Shown piece by piece: positions 46,552-56,779 of a stretch of 64,000 nt of DNA. The notes below the pieces were generated by a model, which saw only the letters and a program-made list of their open reading frames with translations, ran no database searches and was not told the DNA's origin. Numbering within the stretch: position 1 is the first letter of the stretch; each line of letters starts with the position of its first letter. Both the position numbers and the translations under genes were made by a program. The stretch lies in assembly GCA_019449595.1 (NCBI GenBank), contig JAGRPL010000006.1:233451-297450 (forward strand), read 5' to 3'. Source of the stretch: Rhodoferax sp. GTDB lineage: Bacteria; Pseudomonadota; Gammaproteobacteria; Burkholderiales; Burkholderiaceae_C.

Positions 46552-47616
46552 ATGAAACCTGTTCAACTTGGCCAGAGCGATCTGCACGTACCCCCCATCT
46601 GCCTGGGCACCATGACCTTTGGCGAGCAGGTCGATGAACCCACGGCCTTTGCCATCATGGACCGTGCGGTGGAGCGCGGTGTCACCTTTTTTGACACCGC
46701 GGAGATGTACGCGGTGCCGCCCCGGGCCGAGACTTTCAACGCCACGGAGAAGATCATGGGCCACTGGCTGGCCCAGCGCCCCGGCATGCGCGAGAAACTG
46801 GTCATTGCCACCAAGGTGGCAGGGCCCTCCCGCGGCATGCCGTGGATACGTGGTGGCAAGGCCGACCTGACGGCGCGCGACATCGTGGAGGCCTGCGACG
46901 GCAGCCTGCAGCGCCTGGGGACCGATGTGATCGACCTGTACCAGATCCACTGGCCCACCCGCGCAGTGCCCATGTTCGGCGCCCTTTACTACAACCCTGC
47001 GCACGACCGCCCGGTAACCAGCATCCACGAACAGCTCGAGGCGCTGGGTCAGCTCGTCAAGGCGGGCAAGGTCCGCGCGGTGGGCCTGTCCAACGAAACC
47101 CCCTACGGCGTGCACGAATTCGTGCGGCTGGCCGAGCAGCACAACCTGCCGCGCGTGGCCACGGTGCAGAACGTCTACAGCCTGATCAGCCGGGGGCTGG
47201 AAAACGCGCTGGACGAAACCATGCACCGCCTGGGCGTGTCGCTGCTGGCCTACTCGCCGCTGGCGTTCGGGCTGCTGACCGGCAAGTACGACGCGAGCGG
47301 CATTGACGGGCCGACCGCGCCCAAGGAGGCGCGCATTGCCAAGTTCGAGTCGGTGCGCAAGCAGCGCTGGGGCCGCAAGGAGTCGTTTGCCGCCGCCGTG
47401 CGCTACAACGCCCTGGCGCGGGACCACGGCATGACGCCGGCGCAGATGGCGCTGGCCTTTTGCTACACCAAGTGGCAGGTGGCCAGCACCATCATCGGCG
47501 TGACTTCGGTGGCGCAACTCGACGAAGACATCAACGCCTGGGGGACGCAGCTCTCGCCCGAGGTGCTGGCCGCCATCGACGCCATCCGCTGGGAAATCCG
47601 CGACCCCGCCATCTGA
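46552..47616 (+). CDS. Aldo/keto reductase (Tas-like)
   Basis: NADPH-dependent oxidoreductase with a TIM-barrel fold, 354 residues. Conserved segments: FFDTAEMY (catalytic Asp/Tyr), the Lys in VIATKVAG, DLYQIHWP and GLSNETPYGVHEF. It starts at MKPVQLGQ, 23 bases after the synthetase, with only a weak ribosome site; likely cotranscribed. Physiological substrate unknown. It converges on the LysR gene. Confidence 0.9.
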   Translation: MKPVQLGQSDLHVPPICLGTMTFGEQVDEPTAFAIMDRAVERGVTFFDTAEMYAVPPRAETFNATEKIMGHWLAQRPGMREKLVIATKVAGPSRGMPWIRGGKADLTARDIVEACDGSLQRLGTDVIDLYQIHWPTRAVPMFGALYYNPAHDRPVTSIHEQLEALGQLVKAGKVRAVGLSNETPYGVHEFVRLAEQHNLPRVATVQNVYSLISRGLENALDETMHRLGVSLLAYSPLAFGLLTGKYDASGIDGPTAPKEARIAKFESVRKQRWGRKESFAAAVRYNALARDHGMTPAQMALAFCYTKWQVASTIIGVTSVAQLDEDINAWGTQLSPEVLAAIDAIRWEIRDPAI

Positions 47617-47629
47617 CGGCGGGGCCGCT

Positions 47630-48562
47630 TCAGCAGTTTTCGCAGGCGTTCAGCGCGGACGACACCTGCAGGCGGGTCTGCTCCGTCAGATAGTCCAGAA
47701 AGACCCGTGTGCGCTGCGGCAGGAACTTGCGGCTGGGCAGCGCGGCGTACATGGTGAGCTGCCCGCTGATCCAGGGCCGCAGCACCCGCACCAGGGAACC
47801 GCTGGCCAGGTGCACCGCGGCCAGGTCCACCGACGTGGACGTGATGCCGGCCCCGTCCAGGGCGGCTTGCAGCAGGGTGTCGGTGTGGTTGGCCCAGATT
47901 ACCGGCTCCACTTCCAGGTCCCGGTATTCCTGCGGGTTGTCGGCCTGGAACAGGTGCCAGATGCGCGGGCGCAGGCCGGGCGCCTTCAGGCGCAGGCAGT
48001 CATGCTGGGCCAGTTCCTCGGGCGCCATGGGCGTGCCCCGGCGTTTCAGGTAGGCGGGCGAGGCCACCAGAATGGCTTCGGTCGAAACCACCTTGCGCGC
48101 GATCACGTCGCCGTCAAAATTCGCGCCTGCGGCCAGCAGGGTGATGTCGTAATCCTCGATGGGCGGCTCGTTGAACGTCTCGACGTCGATGTCGAGCCGG
48201 ATCTTGGGGTACAGCTGGCGAAAGCCCGCCATCAGCGGCGCCAGCACATAGGTGGCCAGCACCGGTGGCGCCAGCAGGCGCAGCACGCCGGCGAGTTCGT
48301 GCGTGTGCGAGCTGGCCATCTGGTCGGCTTCGTCGATGTCCTGCAAGATGGCACGCACCCGGCCCAGGTAGGTTTCGCCGGCATCGCTGAGCGACAGGCG
48401 GCGCGTGGTGCGGTGCAACAGGCGGGTGCCCAGGTGGTCTTCCAGATCGGCGACCAGGCGGGTCACCACGGCGGGTGACATGTCCAGGGCTCGTGCGGCA
48501 GCGGCAAAACCGCCTTCATCGATCACCCGCTGGAATACCCGCATCGACATTAATCGGTCCAT
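47630..48562 (-). CDS. LysR-type transcriptional regulator
   Basis: 310 residues. The N-terminal winged helix-turn-helix (MDRLMSMRVFQRVIDEGGF and RALDMSPAVVTRLVADLE) is followed by a periplasmic-binding-like effector domain. It belongs to the large branch with short, CrgA-like proteins. It is divergent from the DUF4148 gene across 201 bases containing dyads, which may be its operators. Effector unknown. Confidence 0.88.
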   Translation of the reverse strand: MDRLMSMRVFQRVIDEGGFAAAARALDMSPAVVTRLVADLEDHLGTRLLHRTTRRLSLSDAGETYLGRVRAILQDIDEADQMASSHTHELAGVLRLLAPPVLATYVLAPLMAGFRQLYPKIRLDIDVETFNEPPIEDYDITLLAAGANFDGDVIARKVVSTEAILVASPAYLKRRGTPMAPEELAQHDCLRLKAPGLRPRIWHLFQADNPQEYRDLEVEPVIWANHTDTLLQAALDGAGITSTSVDLAAVHLASGSLVRVLRPWISGQLTMYAALPSRKFLPQRTRVFLDYLTEQTRLQVSSALNACENC

Positions 48563-48642
48563 AGAGCCTTTGAGTAGCGATTCAAGACCTTGATTATTTC
48601 TTATTTGGCAACGTATCGGTGACTAAATGGGTATTTCTCTCT

Positions 48643-48703
48643 GTCGATGGAAATTTTAAAGTTCATCCCATCGACGAGACGCATCTTTAAACGCCCCATC
48701 GAT
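48643..48703. promoter_or_regulatory. Dyad GTCGATGG / CCATCGAC with a third half-site
   Basis: GTCGATGG at 48643-48650 is an exact inverse of CCATCGAC at 48668-48675. CCATCGAT at 48696-48703 is a near copy. They lie 61-121 bases before the DUF4148 start and 80-140 bases upstream of lysR. They are candidate operators; the protein that binds is not known. Confidence 0.45.
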
Positions 48704-48763
48704 GCCGTTCAAACAACCGCCGGTTGCCCGAACGGGATCTTCAACTTTAAAAGGATACTCATC

Positions 48764-49309
48764 ATGAAAAAGAATGCATACGCTGCCGCCATCGCTCTGG
48801 CTATCACCACTTTGGCTGCCGGCCAGGTTCTGGCTGCTGATACTTCCGTCCAAGGCAAGACCCGCGACCAGGTGCGCGCTGAACTGGCTGAAGCCCAGCG
48901 CACCGGCGACATCGTTGTGGGCAAGAGCGGCGACGAACTGGGCGTGGGCCACAAGCTCAACGAAGTGGCTCCCGCCAGCTACCCGGCCAAGGCTGTGGTC
49001 CAGGGCAAGACCCGCGCCCAGGTGAAGGCCGAGCTGGCTGAAGCACAGCGCACCGGTGACATCGTCGTGAGCGCCAATGCTGGCGACGAGCTGGGTGTGG
49101 GCCGCAAGCTCAACGAAGTGGCTCCCGCCAGCTACACGGCTGCCAAGGCTGACCCCCAGGGCAAGACCCGCGCCCAAGTGAAAGCCGAACTGGCTCAAGC
49201 CCAACGCAACGGTGACATCGTGGTGGGCAACAGCGGTGACGAACTGGGCGTAGGCCGCAAGCTCAACCAGGTGTTCCCCGGCCGCTACGCTGCCAAAGCC
49301 GTCAACTGA
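48764..49309 (+). CDS. DUF4148 repeat protein, exported
   Basis: 181 residues: a signal peptide (ALAITTLAAGQVLA-AD) and three tandem copies of a 50-52 residue unit. Each unit begins QGKTR(D/A)QV(R/K)AEL and ends GDELGVG(H/R)KLN(E/Q)V plus a Tyr region. DUF4148 proteins are common in Burkholderiales, usually with fewer copies, and have no established function; stress induction is reported for some. AAAAGGAT precedes the ATG. The gene is closed by a strong terminator. Confidence 0.88.
   Translation: MKKNAYAAAIALAITTLAAGQVLAADTSVQGKTRDQVRAELAEAQRTGDIVVGKSGDELGVGHKLNEVAPASYPAKAVVQGKTRAQVKAELAEAQRTGDIVVSANAGDELGVGRKLNEVAPASYTAAKADPQGKTRAQVKAELAQAQRNGDIVVGNSGDELGVGRKLNQVFPGRYAAKAVN
48851..49306 (+). 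repeat. Three tandem coding repeats (150, 156, 150 bases)
   Basis: Units begin at 48851, 49001 and 49157 with CAAGGCAAGACCCGCG or CAGGGCAAGACCCGCG. They are highly alike at the DNA level, indicating recent duplication or homogenisation within the DUF4148 gene. Confidence 0.85.
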
Positions 49310-49326
49310 TTCGGCTGGACATCCAG

Positions 49327-49351
49327 AAAAAGGGACTTCGGTCCCTTTTTT
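49327..49351 (+). terminator. Intrinsic terminator after the DUF4148 gene
   Basis: AAAAAGGGAC-TTCG-GTCCCTTTTTT is a UUCG-loop hairpin with a T-run, a textbook strong terminator. Confidence 0.93.
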
Positions 49352-49383
49352 CATGGCCGGGCGGGCAGTGGAAAATACCGCCT

Positions 49384-49875
49384 ATGGCCAAGAAAGAACA
49401 TGTCAGCGAAACCCCCGCCACCCAGATGCTCAAGGCACACCAGGTGACGTTTACCGAGCATCCCTACGAGTACCTGGAGCACGGGGGGGCCCAGCACAGC
49501 GCCCAGGTGCTGGGTTTTGACCCGTTCACGGTGGTCAAGACACTCATCATGCAGGACCAGGATGCCAAACCCCTGGTGATCCTGATGCACGGCAACCGCA
49601 AGGTGTCCACCAAGAACCTGGCTCGCCAGATCGGCGCCAAGTCGGTCGAGCCCTGCGCCCCCGAGGTGGCCAACCGCCACAGCGGCTACCTGGTGGGGGG
49701 AACGTCGCCCTTTGGCACCCGGCGGGCCATGCCGGTGTACATCGAGGAAAGCATCCTGACCCTGCCCTCGATCCTGATCAACGGCGGGCGCCGTGGCTAC
49801 CTGGTGGGAATCGACCCGGCGGTGTGCGTGCAATTGCTGGCGGCAAAAGCGGTACAGTGCGCACTGGCCGAATGA
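49384..49875 (+). CDS. ybaK: YbaK/EbsC-type Cys-tRNA(Pro) deacylase
   Basis: Trans-editing enzyme (163 residues) that clears Cys mis-attached to tRNA-Pro. It has the family segments HGNRKVSTKNLA, GGTSPFGTRRAMPVY and INGGRRGYLVGI. No tRNA synthetase domain is attached. It lies upstream of plsY; their relation is only positional. Confidence 0.88.
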   Translation: MAKKEHVSETPATQMLKAHQVTFTEHPYEYLEHGGAQHSAQVLGFDPFTVVKTLIMQDQDAKPLVILMHGNRKVSTKNLARQIGAKSVEPCAPEVANRHSGYLVGGTSPFGTRRAMPVYIEESILTLPSILINGGRRGYLVGIDPAVCVQLLAAKAVQCALAE

Positions 49876-49926
49876 GGCCTGCACCGCTGGCGCTGGGCTG
49901 GCGGTGTGCTGTCAGGAGAACTGGTT

Positions 49927-50565
49927 TTGGATTCCCTCGTTTCTTTTTACCCCTTGCTGGCCACGGTGGTCGCGTATCTGGTGGGCTCGCTGTCCTTTGC
50001 GGTCATTGTGAGTCGCGCCATGGGTCTCAATGACCCGCGCACCTATGGCAGCAAGAACCCCGGTGCCACCAACGTGCTGCGCTCCGGCAGCAAGGCCGCC
50101 GCCGTGGTGACCCTGTTGCTCGACGCCTTCAAGGGCTGGTTGCCGGTGATGCTGGTCAAGTGGTTTGGCGAGCCCTATGGCCTGGGCGATGGCACCGTGG
50201 CCCTGGTGGGGCTGGCGGCCTTTGTGGGGCATCTGTTTCCGGTGTTTTTCCGCTTTGTGGGCGGCAAGGGTGTGGCCACCGCGCTGGGCGTGCTGCTGGC
50301 CATCAGCGGGATACTGGGCCTGGCGACTGCCGCGACCTGGCTGGTGGTGGCCTACGCTTTCCGCTATTCGTCGCTGGCATCCCTGGTGGCCGCCCTGTTT
50401 GCCCCGGTGTATTACATCTTTGGCGACGGCGCGGCCTGGGCCATGGATAAGAGCATCCTGCTGGCGATTGCGGTCATGTCCCTGCTGCTGGTCTGGCGCC
50501 ATGCCGAAAATATTGGGCGCCTGGTCAAGGGCACCGAATCTCGGCTGGGCAAGAAGAAAGCCTGA
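49927..50565 (+). CDS. plsY: Glycerol-3-phosphate acyltransferase PlsY
   Basis: Membrane enzyme that transfers acyl from acyl-phosphate to glycerol-3-phosphate, the first step of phospholipid synthesis. 212 residues, five helices. Active-site motifs: [12 protein letters not shown], the Gly-rich [10 protein letters not shown], and a Lys near HAENIGRL. The start is a TTG at 49927 (codon for MDSLVSFY), eight bases after AGGAG. The track's GTG at 49906 lies upstream of that ribosome site. Confidence 0.92.
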   Translation: MDSLVSFYPLLATVVAYLVGSLSFAVIVSRAMGLNDPRTYGSKNPGATNVLRSGSKAAAVVTLLLDAFKGWLPVMLVKWFGEPYGLGDGTVALVGLAAFVGHLFPVFFRFVGGKGVATALGVLLAISGILGLATAATWLVVAYAFRYSSLASLVAALFAPVYYIFGDGAAWAMDKSILLAIAVMSLLLVWRHAENIGRLVKGTESRLGKKKA

Positions 50566-50581
50566 TTCCCTGCCATCCAGT

Positions 50582-50598
50582 CCCCCATTGCATGGGGG
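50582..50598. terminator. Hairpin between converging plsY and HD gene
   Basis: CCCCCAT-TGC-ATGGGGG, a perfect seven-base stem with a three-base loop. No T-run follows, so its termination role is inferred from position. Confidence 0.45.
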
Positions 50599-50604
50599 CC
50601 GGGC

Positions 50605-51573
50605 CTACAGCGTCTGCGCGGCGAAGCTGCCCAGTTGCAGGATGTGGAAATGGTTCAACCGGGCGCGCACGGCGGAGGCCGTCAGGGCCGACCGGATGCG
50701 CAGGTTGTTGTCGGCCGTGCGGTGCAGGCGGGGTGTGGGAATCAGCTCGCCGTTGGCCTTGCCGACAATGGCCACGTAGGGCAGGTTGTGCTTGCTGCTG
50801 CGGCGCACCACCACTGCCAGTTCGTCGTTGTCCATCCGCACATAGGTGCCGGGCGGGCAAAGCCCCACGGCGCGCACCAGGGCGTGGCCAATCTCGTCGC
50901 TTTTTTCCGAGGCATTGGCCAGCACGGTCCGCGCCGATTCGGCCGCACTACGCCCCGAACGGGACAAGCGCGGGCTGATCATGGCCGCGTAGCGGTCCAC
51001 CACCTTGAGGATGCGGGCCAGCCGCGTGGCCGGGGGGCTGAGGCGTGGGTCCTGCCGCTCCAGGACTTCGTCGTGGTGGGCGGTCACGATGTCGAGCCAC
51101 TGAGTGTCCAGCACTCCCAGGTTGGCCAGCATCATGGCGCCCTTGATGGCGTGGGCGCGAATGATGGCCTGTTGCTCGGGCGTGGGCTTTTCCGTCTGGT
51201 TGGCCAGTTCGTTCTGCAACGCCGTCATGGCGATGTTCATGGTCAGGGCGGCGCGCACCAGGCTGTCACGCTCGCTGGGAGACACGCCCAGCTCGGACGC
51301 AACGACGTGGCACAGGGTGGCACACACCAGTGCGTGCGATGCGCTGTAGCCCACCGGGGAGTTGCTGGCGAGCTGGAACAGCAAATACAGGCCCACATCC
51401 GGGTCGCGCTGCATCAGGCCCTGCATCCAGCGGTCGTACTGCACCACGCGGTGTGCAAACTCCTGGGTGCTGCCCGGGTTGTTCAGGATGACGGACAGGC
51501 CTGACTCGAGGTCAGACCACTGCCCCAGCATGTCCTCGTACTCGTATTCGTTATGGATGGTCACGGCCGGCAT
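50605..51573 (-). CDS. Degenerate HD-GYP-like signalling protein
   Basis: 322 residues. The region SHALVCATLCHVVASELG, then MNIAMTA where HD would be expected, then HHDEVLERQDPRL and VVDRYAAMISPR follows the HD-GYP layout with key residues missing. It is therefore probably a non-catalytic c-di-GMP binding or partner protein; this is inference. Its ATG abuts the stop of the retropepsin gene (TGAATG), so they are coupled. Not assignable to a named family. Confidence 0.7.
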   Translation of the reverse strand: MPAVTIHNEYEYEDMLGQWSDLESGLSVILNNPGSTQEFAHRVVQYDRWMQGLMQRDPDVGLYLLFQLASNSPVGYSASHALVCATLCHVVASELGVSPSERDSLVRAALTMNIAMTALQNELANQTEKPTPEQQAIIRAHAIKGAMMLANLGVLDTQWLDIVTAHHDEVLERQDPRLSPPATRLARILKVVDRYAAMISPRLSRSGRSAAESARTVLANASEKSDEIGHALVRAVGLCPPGTYVRMDNDELAVVVRRSSKHNLPYVAIVGKANGELIPTPRLHRTADNNLRIRSALTASAVRARLNHFHILQLGSFAAQTL

Positions 51574-52230
51574 TCAATAGCGTTTGTCAAGGACCATCTG
51601 GTCGTTGGTGCGTGTCATCTGGAAGTGTGTCAGGAAGCTGTTGCCCAGCAGCACGAAGGGCATGGAGGCCGGGGACACCACGGCGTCCACGCCGTACACC
51701 ACCACGTCGCCCACGCGCACCGACGCCACTTTGACCAGCCAGGCGGGCACGACACCGTTGGCTGTGCCCAGCTGGGTGGGCTGCCCGGCCTTGTAGTTGA
51801 TGCCCATGCGCTCTGCCTCGGCCACGCTCATGGCCACTTTGGTAGCGCCGGTGTCCACCATGAACTGGACCGAGCGGCCATTGATCTGGCCCTGGGTCAG
51901 GAAGTGGCCGCCGGACCCCGCCGTCAGCACCACCCGGCTGCCGCCGGCGTCGCCCCCGGCAGGCGCACTGCCCACGCTGGCAGGGGCGTCACCCACACGC
52001 AGCGTGTGCCGCTTGCCGGCAATCTCGACTACGGCCTGGTCGCCCTGGGTGGAGACGATCTTGACACCCCGGTAGGTCTCGCCGGCCGCCACGGACTTGG
52101 GCGCAGCCCCGTCCACAATGACCAGCGCCTTGCCGCCCAGCATGCCCGAGAGGGCCACGGTCTGGGCCAGCGCCACGGTGCCGCCGGTGAGGGTGGCGGT
52201 CAGCAGGAGGGACAAAACGGCGGTTTTCAT
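51574..52230 (-). CDS. Retropepsin-like aspartic protease, exported
   Basis: 218 residues with signal peptide (TGGTVALA-QT). The C-terminal half has the aspartyl protease signature MVDTGATKVAMS and the later LLGNSFLTHF, as in the TIGR02281/retropepsin-like clan AA proteins of proteobacteria. The substrate is unknown. One-base overlap with yajQ (TGATG) and direct abutment to the HD gene place all three in an operon. Confidence 0.87.
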   Translation of the reverse strand: MKTAVLSLLLTATLTGGTVALAQTVALSGMLGGKALVIVDGAAPKSVAAGETYRGVKIVSTQGDQAVVEIAGKRHTLRVGDAPASVGSAPAGGDAGGSRVVLTAGSGGHFLTQGQINGRSVQFMVDTGATKVAMSVAEAERMGINYKAGQPTQLGTANGVVPAWLVKVASVRVGDVVVYGVDAVVSPASMPFVLLGNSFLTHFQMTRTNDQMVLDKRY

Positions 52231-52715
52231 CAGTCGCGGAAGTTGTTGAAATCCAGCGGTACGTCGGTGATTTCCTTGCGCAGCAGGGCCATGGTGGCTT
52301 GCAGGTCGTCGCGCTTGGCGCCGGTGACGCGCACCTTCTCCTCCTGAATGGCGGCCTGGACCTTGATCTTGCTGTCCTTGATCAGGCGCTGGATCTTCTT
52401 GGCCAGTTCGGACTCGATGCCGTTGCGCACCTTGACCACGCGCTTGACCTTGTCGCCGCCCATCTTCTGCATGTCGCCCACGTCCAGGAAGCGGACATCG
52501 ACCTTCTGCTTGGTGAGCTTGTTGCGCAGCACGTCCAGGATCTGTTCCAGCTGGAAGTCCGCATCACCGATGACCGTGATTTCCTTGTCCTTGATCTCAA
52601 TGGAGGCAGACGTGCCCTTGAAGTCAAAGCGGGTGGCGATTTCCTTGGCGGAATTTTCCACACCGTTCTTGACGTTGACCATATCGGCTTCGCAGACGGT
52701 ATCAAAAGAAGGCAT
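52230..52715 (-). CDS. yajQ: YajQ-family nucleotide-binding protein
   Basis: 161 residues (the usual length) of the UPF0234/YajQ family, RNP-like double domain. It begins [11 protein letters not shown] and ends [10 protein letters not shown], as in typical members. Some homologues bind cyclic di-GMP and act as regulators or bind tRNA. The start at 52715 was preferred; the track runs 125 residues further into the murB region. It heads the yajQ-retropepsin-HD operon. Confidence 0.93.
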   Translation of the reverse strand: MPSFDTVCEADMVNVKNGVENSAKEIATRFDFKGTSASIEIKDKEITVIGDADFQLEQILDVLRNKLTKQKVDVRFLDVGDMQKMGGDKVKRVVKVRNGIESELAKKIQRLIKDSKIKVQAAIQEEKVRVTGAKRDDLQATMALLRKEITDVPLDFNNFRD

Positions 52716-52836
52716 ATTTTTTAGCAATAGTTGGTTCGCCACCCATGTCGGTCCCGGGTTGCGCGTTTCGAACGACAAGGCCATGACCGACCCGGCCTGC
52801 GCGGGGTGCCTGGCACCCCAATGCGACAATCCTGCC

Positions 52837-53907
52837 ATGTTAGTCGAGAAAAACGTCCCGCTCCAGCCCTTCAACACCTTCCATATCGTGGCCAAGGCCC
52901 ATGCCCTGGTGCGCGTCGGCAGCGAGGCCGATGTGCGGGAGCTGCTGGCCGACCCCGAATGGGGCGGTACGCCGAAATTTGTGCTGGGCGGTGGCAGCAA
53001 CGTGGTGTTCACCGGTGACGTGAAGCCGGTGGTGCTCAAGGTGGAAGTCAAGGGCCGTCGTCTGGTGGAAGAAACCCCCAGGGCTTTCATCGTGGAGGCG
53101 GGTGGGGGCGAGATCTGGCACGACTTTGTCGCCTGGACGCTGGCACAGGGCTATCCGGGGCTGGAAAACATGGCCCTGATTCCCGGCACGGTGGGCGCAT
53201 CTCCGGTACAAAACGTGGGTGCCTACGGTGTGGAGCTGCAGGATCGCTTCGATTCGCTGGATGCGGTGGACCTGCAGACCGGCCAGCTGTTCACGCTCAA
53301 TGCCGCCCAATGTGCCTTTGGCTACCGCGACTCGGTGTTCAAGCACGGTGGCACCGTGCAGTCCGGTGGCCACCAGGTACTGGGGCTGAAGGACCGGGCC
53401 CTGATCCTGCGCGTGCGCTTTGCCCTGCCCAAGGCCTGGAAGCCGGTGCTGGGCTACGCCGACATCGAGAAAAAGATGGCCGAACAGGGCTGCATCCAGC
53501 CCACGGCGCAGCAGCTGTTTGACTGGGTGTGCGCCATTCGCCGCGCCAAGCTGCCCGATCCGGCCGTCATTGGCAACGCCGGCAGCTTCTTCAAGAACCC
53601 CACGGTCACCCCCGAGCAGTGCGCCGACATCATCGCCCGCGACCCCAAGGTGGTGCACTACCACCTGGCCGATGGCTCGGTGAAGCTGGCCGCTGGCTGG
53701 CTGATTGACTCCTGTGGTTGGAAGGGCAAGTCGGTCGGCCAGGCCGGGGTCTACGAAAAGCAGGCCCTGGTGCTGGTGAACCGGGGGGCGGGCACCGACG
53801 GCAACGGCGCCACCGGGGGCGAGGTCATGACGCTGGCCAAGGCGATCCAGACCAGCGTGTACGAACGCTTTGGCATCCTGTTGGAGCCCGAGCCGGTGGT
53901 CGTGTAG
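52837..53907 (+). CDS. murB: UDP-N-acetylenolpyruvoylglucosamine reductase
   Basis: FAD enzyme of peptidoglycan precursor synthesis, 356 residues. FAD-binding segment GGGSNVV; active-site GYRDSVFK; catalytic Ser in NAGSFFKNP; terminal Glu in the LEPEP region. The first ATG of the real protein is 52837 ([15 protein letters not shown]). The track's 163-residue N-terminal addition is the antisense of yajQ. It is divergent from yajQ across 121 bases. Confidence 0.95.
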   Translation: MLVEKNVPLQPFNTFHIVAKAHALVRVGSEADVRELLADPEWGGTPKFVLGGGSNVVFTGDVKPVVLKVEVKGRRLVEETPRAFIVEAGGGEIWHDFVAWTLAQGYPGLENMALIPGTVGASPVQNVGAYGVELQDRFDSLDAVDLQTGQLFTLNAAQCAFGYRDSVFKHGGTVQSGGHQVLGLKDRALILRVRFALPKAWKPVLGYADIEKKMAEQGCIQPTAQQLFDWVCAIRRAKLPDPAVIGNAGSFFKNPTVTPEQCADIIARDPKVVHYHLADGSVKLAAGWLIDSCGWKGKSVGQAGVYEKQALVLVNRGAGTDGNGATGGEVMTLAKAIQTSVYERFGILLEPEPVVV

Positions 53908-53951
53908 GTAAAGATTTGCACGGCTGCGCGCGCATGCGGTAGATTGCGGCC

Positions 53952-54944
53952 ATGAACAACATTCTGGTTTTGGGTGGCACGGGGTTTATCGGTGCCCATG
54001 TATGCGAAAAGCTGGTGCGCCAGGGGTGGAATGTCACGGTTCCCACCCGCCGGCGCAGCAACGCCAATCACCTGCAGCACCTGCCGTCGCTCACCGTGCT
54101 GGAGCTGGACGTGCACAACGAAGCCGCCCTGACCCATGCCACGCAAGGGCAGGATGCCGTTGTCAACCTGGTGGCCATCCTGCACGGAACGCCTGCCGCG
54201 TTCGACAAGGTCCATGTGATCCTGCCGCAAAAGCTGGCCCGCGCCTGCCAGGCGCAGCGGGTGCACCAGCTGGTGCACATCAGTGCGCTGGGCGCGAACC
54301 ACCAGCGCCCGGGGACTGCGCCGTCCGAATACCTGCGCAGCAAGGGGCGGGGCGAAGCGGTGTTGCGCACGGCCGCCGCCGAGTCGGGGATGGAGCTGAC
54401 GGTTCTGCGGCCCAGCGTGGTCTTTGGCCCGGAGGACCAGTTTCTCAACCTGTTTGCGCGGCTGCAGAAAACCTGGCCGGTCATGCCGCTGGCCGGCGCT
54501 CGGGCGCGTTTCCAGCCGGTGTGGGTGGAAGACGTGGCAACGGCCGTGGTGCGCAGCCTGGAGCGCCGTGTAGGTCCTGGGCTGCGCAGCCCCTCTGTGC
54601 GCACGCTGGAGGCCTGCGGCCCGGAAGTGTTCACCCTGGCCGATCTGGTGCGCCTGGCGGCACAACTCAGCGGCGTGAACCACGGTCAGGGCCGCCCGAT
54701 CGTGCCATTGCCCGACTGGCTGGGACGCTTGCAGGCCCTGCTGCTGGAGTGGGCGCCCGGCGGGCCGCTGATGAGCCGGGACAATCTCGACTCCATGCGC
54801 GTCGACAACGTGGCCACGGGGCAGGTGCCGGGGCTGCAGGCGCTGGGCATAACGCCGTCGGCGCTGCAACCCATTGCCACGGACTACCTGACCCGCAACC
54901 AGCCGGGGCAGGGGTTGCTGCGTCTGCGCCAGCGGCTGCGCTAG
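53952..54944 (+). CDS. NAD(P)-dependent epimerase (NDUFA9-like SDR)
   Basis: 330 residues, atypical short-chain dehydrogenase: Rossmann motif LVLGGTGFIGAHVCEKL, then HISALGA and a YLRSKGRGE active-site region (Y-x3-K type). It resembles the complex I NDUFA9-like subgroup common in Betaproteobacteria; whether it acts as an enzyme or assembly factor is unclear. It lies 44 bases after murB and before a terminator shared with argG. Confidence 0.83.
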   Translation: MNNILVLGGTGFIGAHVCEKLVRQGWNVTVPTRRRSNANHLQHLPSLTVLELDVHNEAALTHATQGQDAVVNLVAILHGTPAAFDKVHVILPQKLARACQAQRVHQLVHISALGANHQRPGTAPSEYLRSKGRGEAVLRTAAAESGMELTVLRPSVVFGPEDQFLNLFARLQKTWPVMPLAGARARFQPVWVEDVATAVVRSLERRVGPGLRSPSVRTLEACGPEVFTLADLVRLAAQLSGVNHGQGRPIVPLPDWLGRLQALLLEWAPGGPLMSRDNLDSMRVDNVATGQVPGLQALGITPSALQPIATDYLTRNQPGQGLLRLRQRLR

Positions 54945-54953
54945 CGCGCCCAT

Positions 54954-54986
54954 GAAAAAGGGCCGCACGCAGCGGCCCTTGGCTTT
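54954..54986. terminator. Bidirectional terminator between the epimerase and argG
   Basis: AAGGGCCGC-ACGCA-GCGGCCCTT with an A-run on the left (a T-run for argG on the minus strand). It is strong for argG and weaker for the plus-strand gene. Confidence 0.85.
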
Positions 54987-54998
54987 TCGCAGCGCGCG

Positions 54999-56399
<1,401 letters not shown>

Positions 56400-56415
56400 C
56401 CTGGGGCTGGCTGGA

Positions 56416-56742
56416 TCAGCCGAAGTGGCAGATGTAGTGGTAGGGCTCGGTCACGCGGATGTCGAACGAGGAATTGCCCGGCACGCTGAACTTCTCACCG
56501 GCGCTGGACTTGACCCAGGCGTCGCTGCCCTTGAGCTTGTACTCGCAGCTGCCGGCCACGCATTCCATGATCTCGGGTGCGCCGGTGTTGAAGGTCAGGG
56601 TGGCGGGCAGTACCACGCCCACGGACTTCTTCGTGCCATCGGGGAAAGTGATGCCGTGGCTGACGCATTTTCCGTCGAAGTAGACGCTGGCTTGGGTGGT
56701 GACGGACACGCCGTCGATCCGTGCGGTGGGGGTGGTGCTCAT
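56416..56742 (-). CDS. ppnP: Pyrimidine/purine nucleoside phosphorylase PpnP
   Basis: Small cupin-like enzyme (108 residues, DUF1255/YaiE) that phosphorolyses several nucleosides. It has the family pattern YFDGKCVSHGITFPDGTKKSVGV and EIMECVAGSCEYKL, ending YHYICHFG. The start MSTTPTAR was chosen at 56742. It is co-oriented with argG downstream and the ArsC-like gene upstream. Functionally it fits the purine salvage genes at the left of the window. Confidence 0.9.
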   Translation of the reverse strand: MSTTPTARIDGVSVTTQASVYFDGKCVSHGITFPDGTKKSVGVVLPATLTFNTGAPEIMECVAGSCEYKLKGSDAWVKSSAGEKFSVPGNSSFDIRVTEPYHYICHFG

Positions 56743-56779
56743 GGGGTCAGGGTAGTGAAATGCGGTTGGAGGGGGGATT

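Noticed and set aside
48851-49306. CRISPR-like or IS-derived array
   Set aside because: The three units are coding repeats of 150-156 bases without spacers, inside an intact signal-peptide protein.
52348-52836. N-terminal extension of murB in the ORF track
   Set aside because: It is antisense to yajQ, has no similarity to MurB, and the family start is MLVEKNV at 52837.
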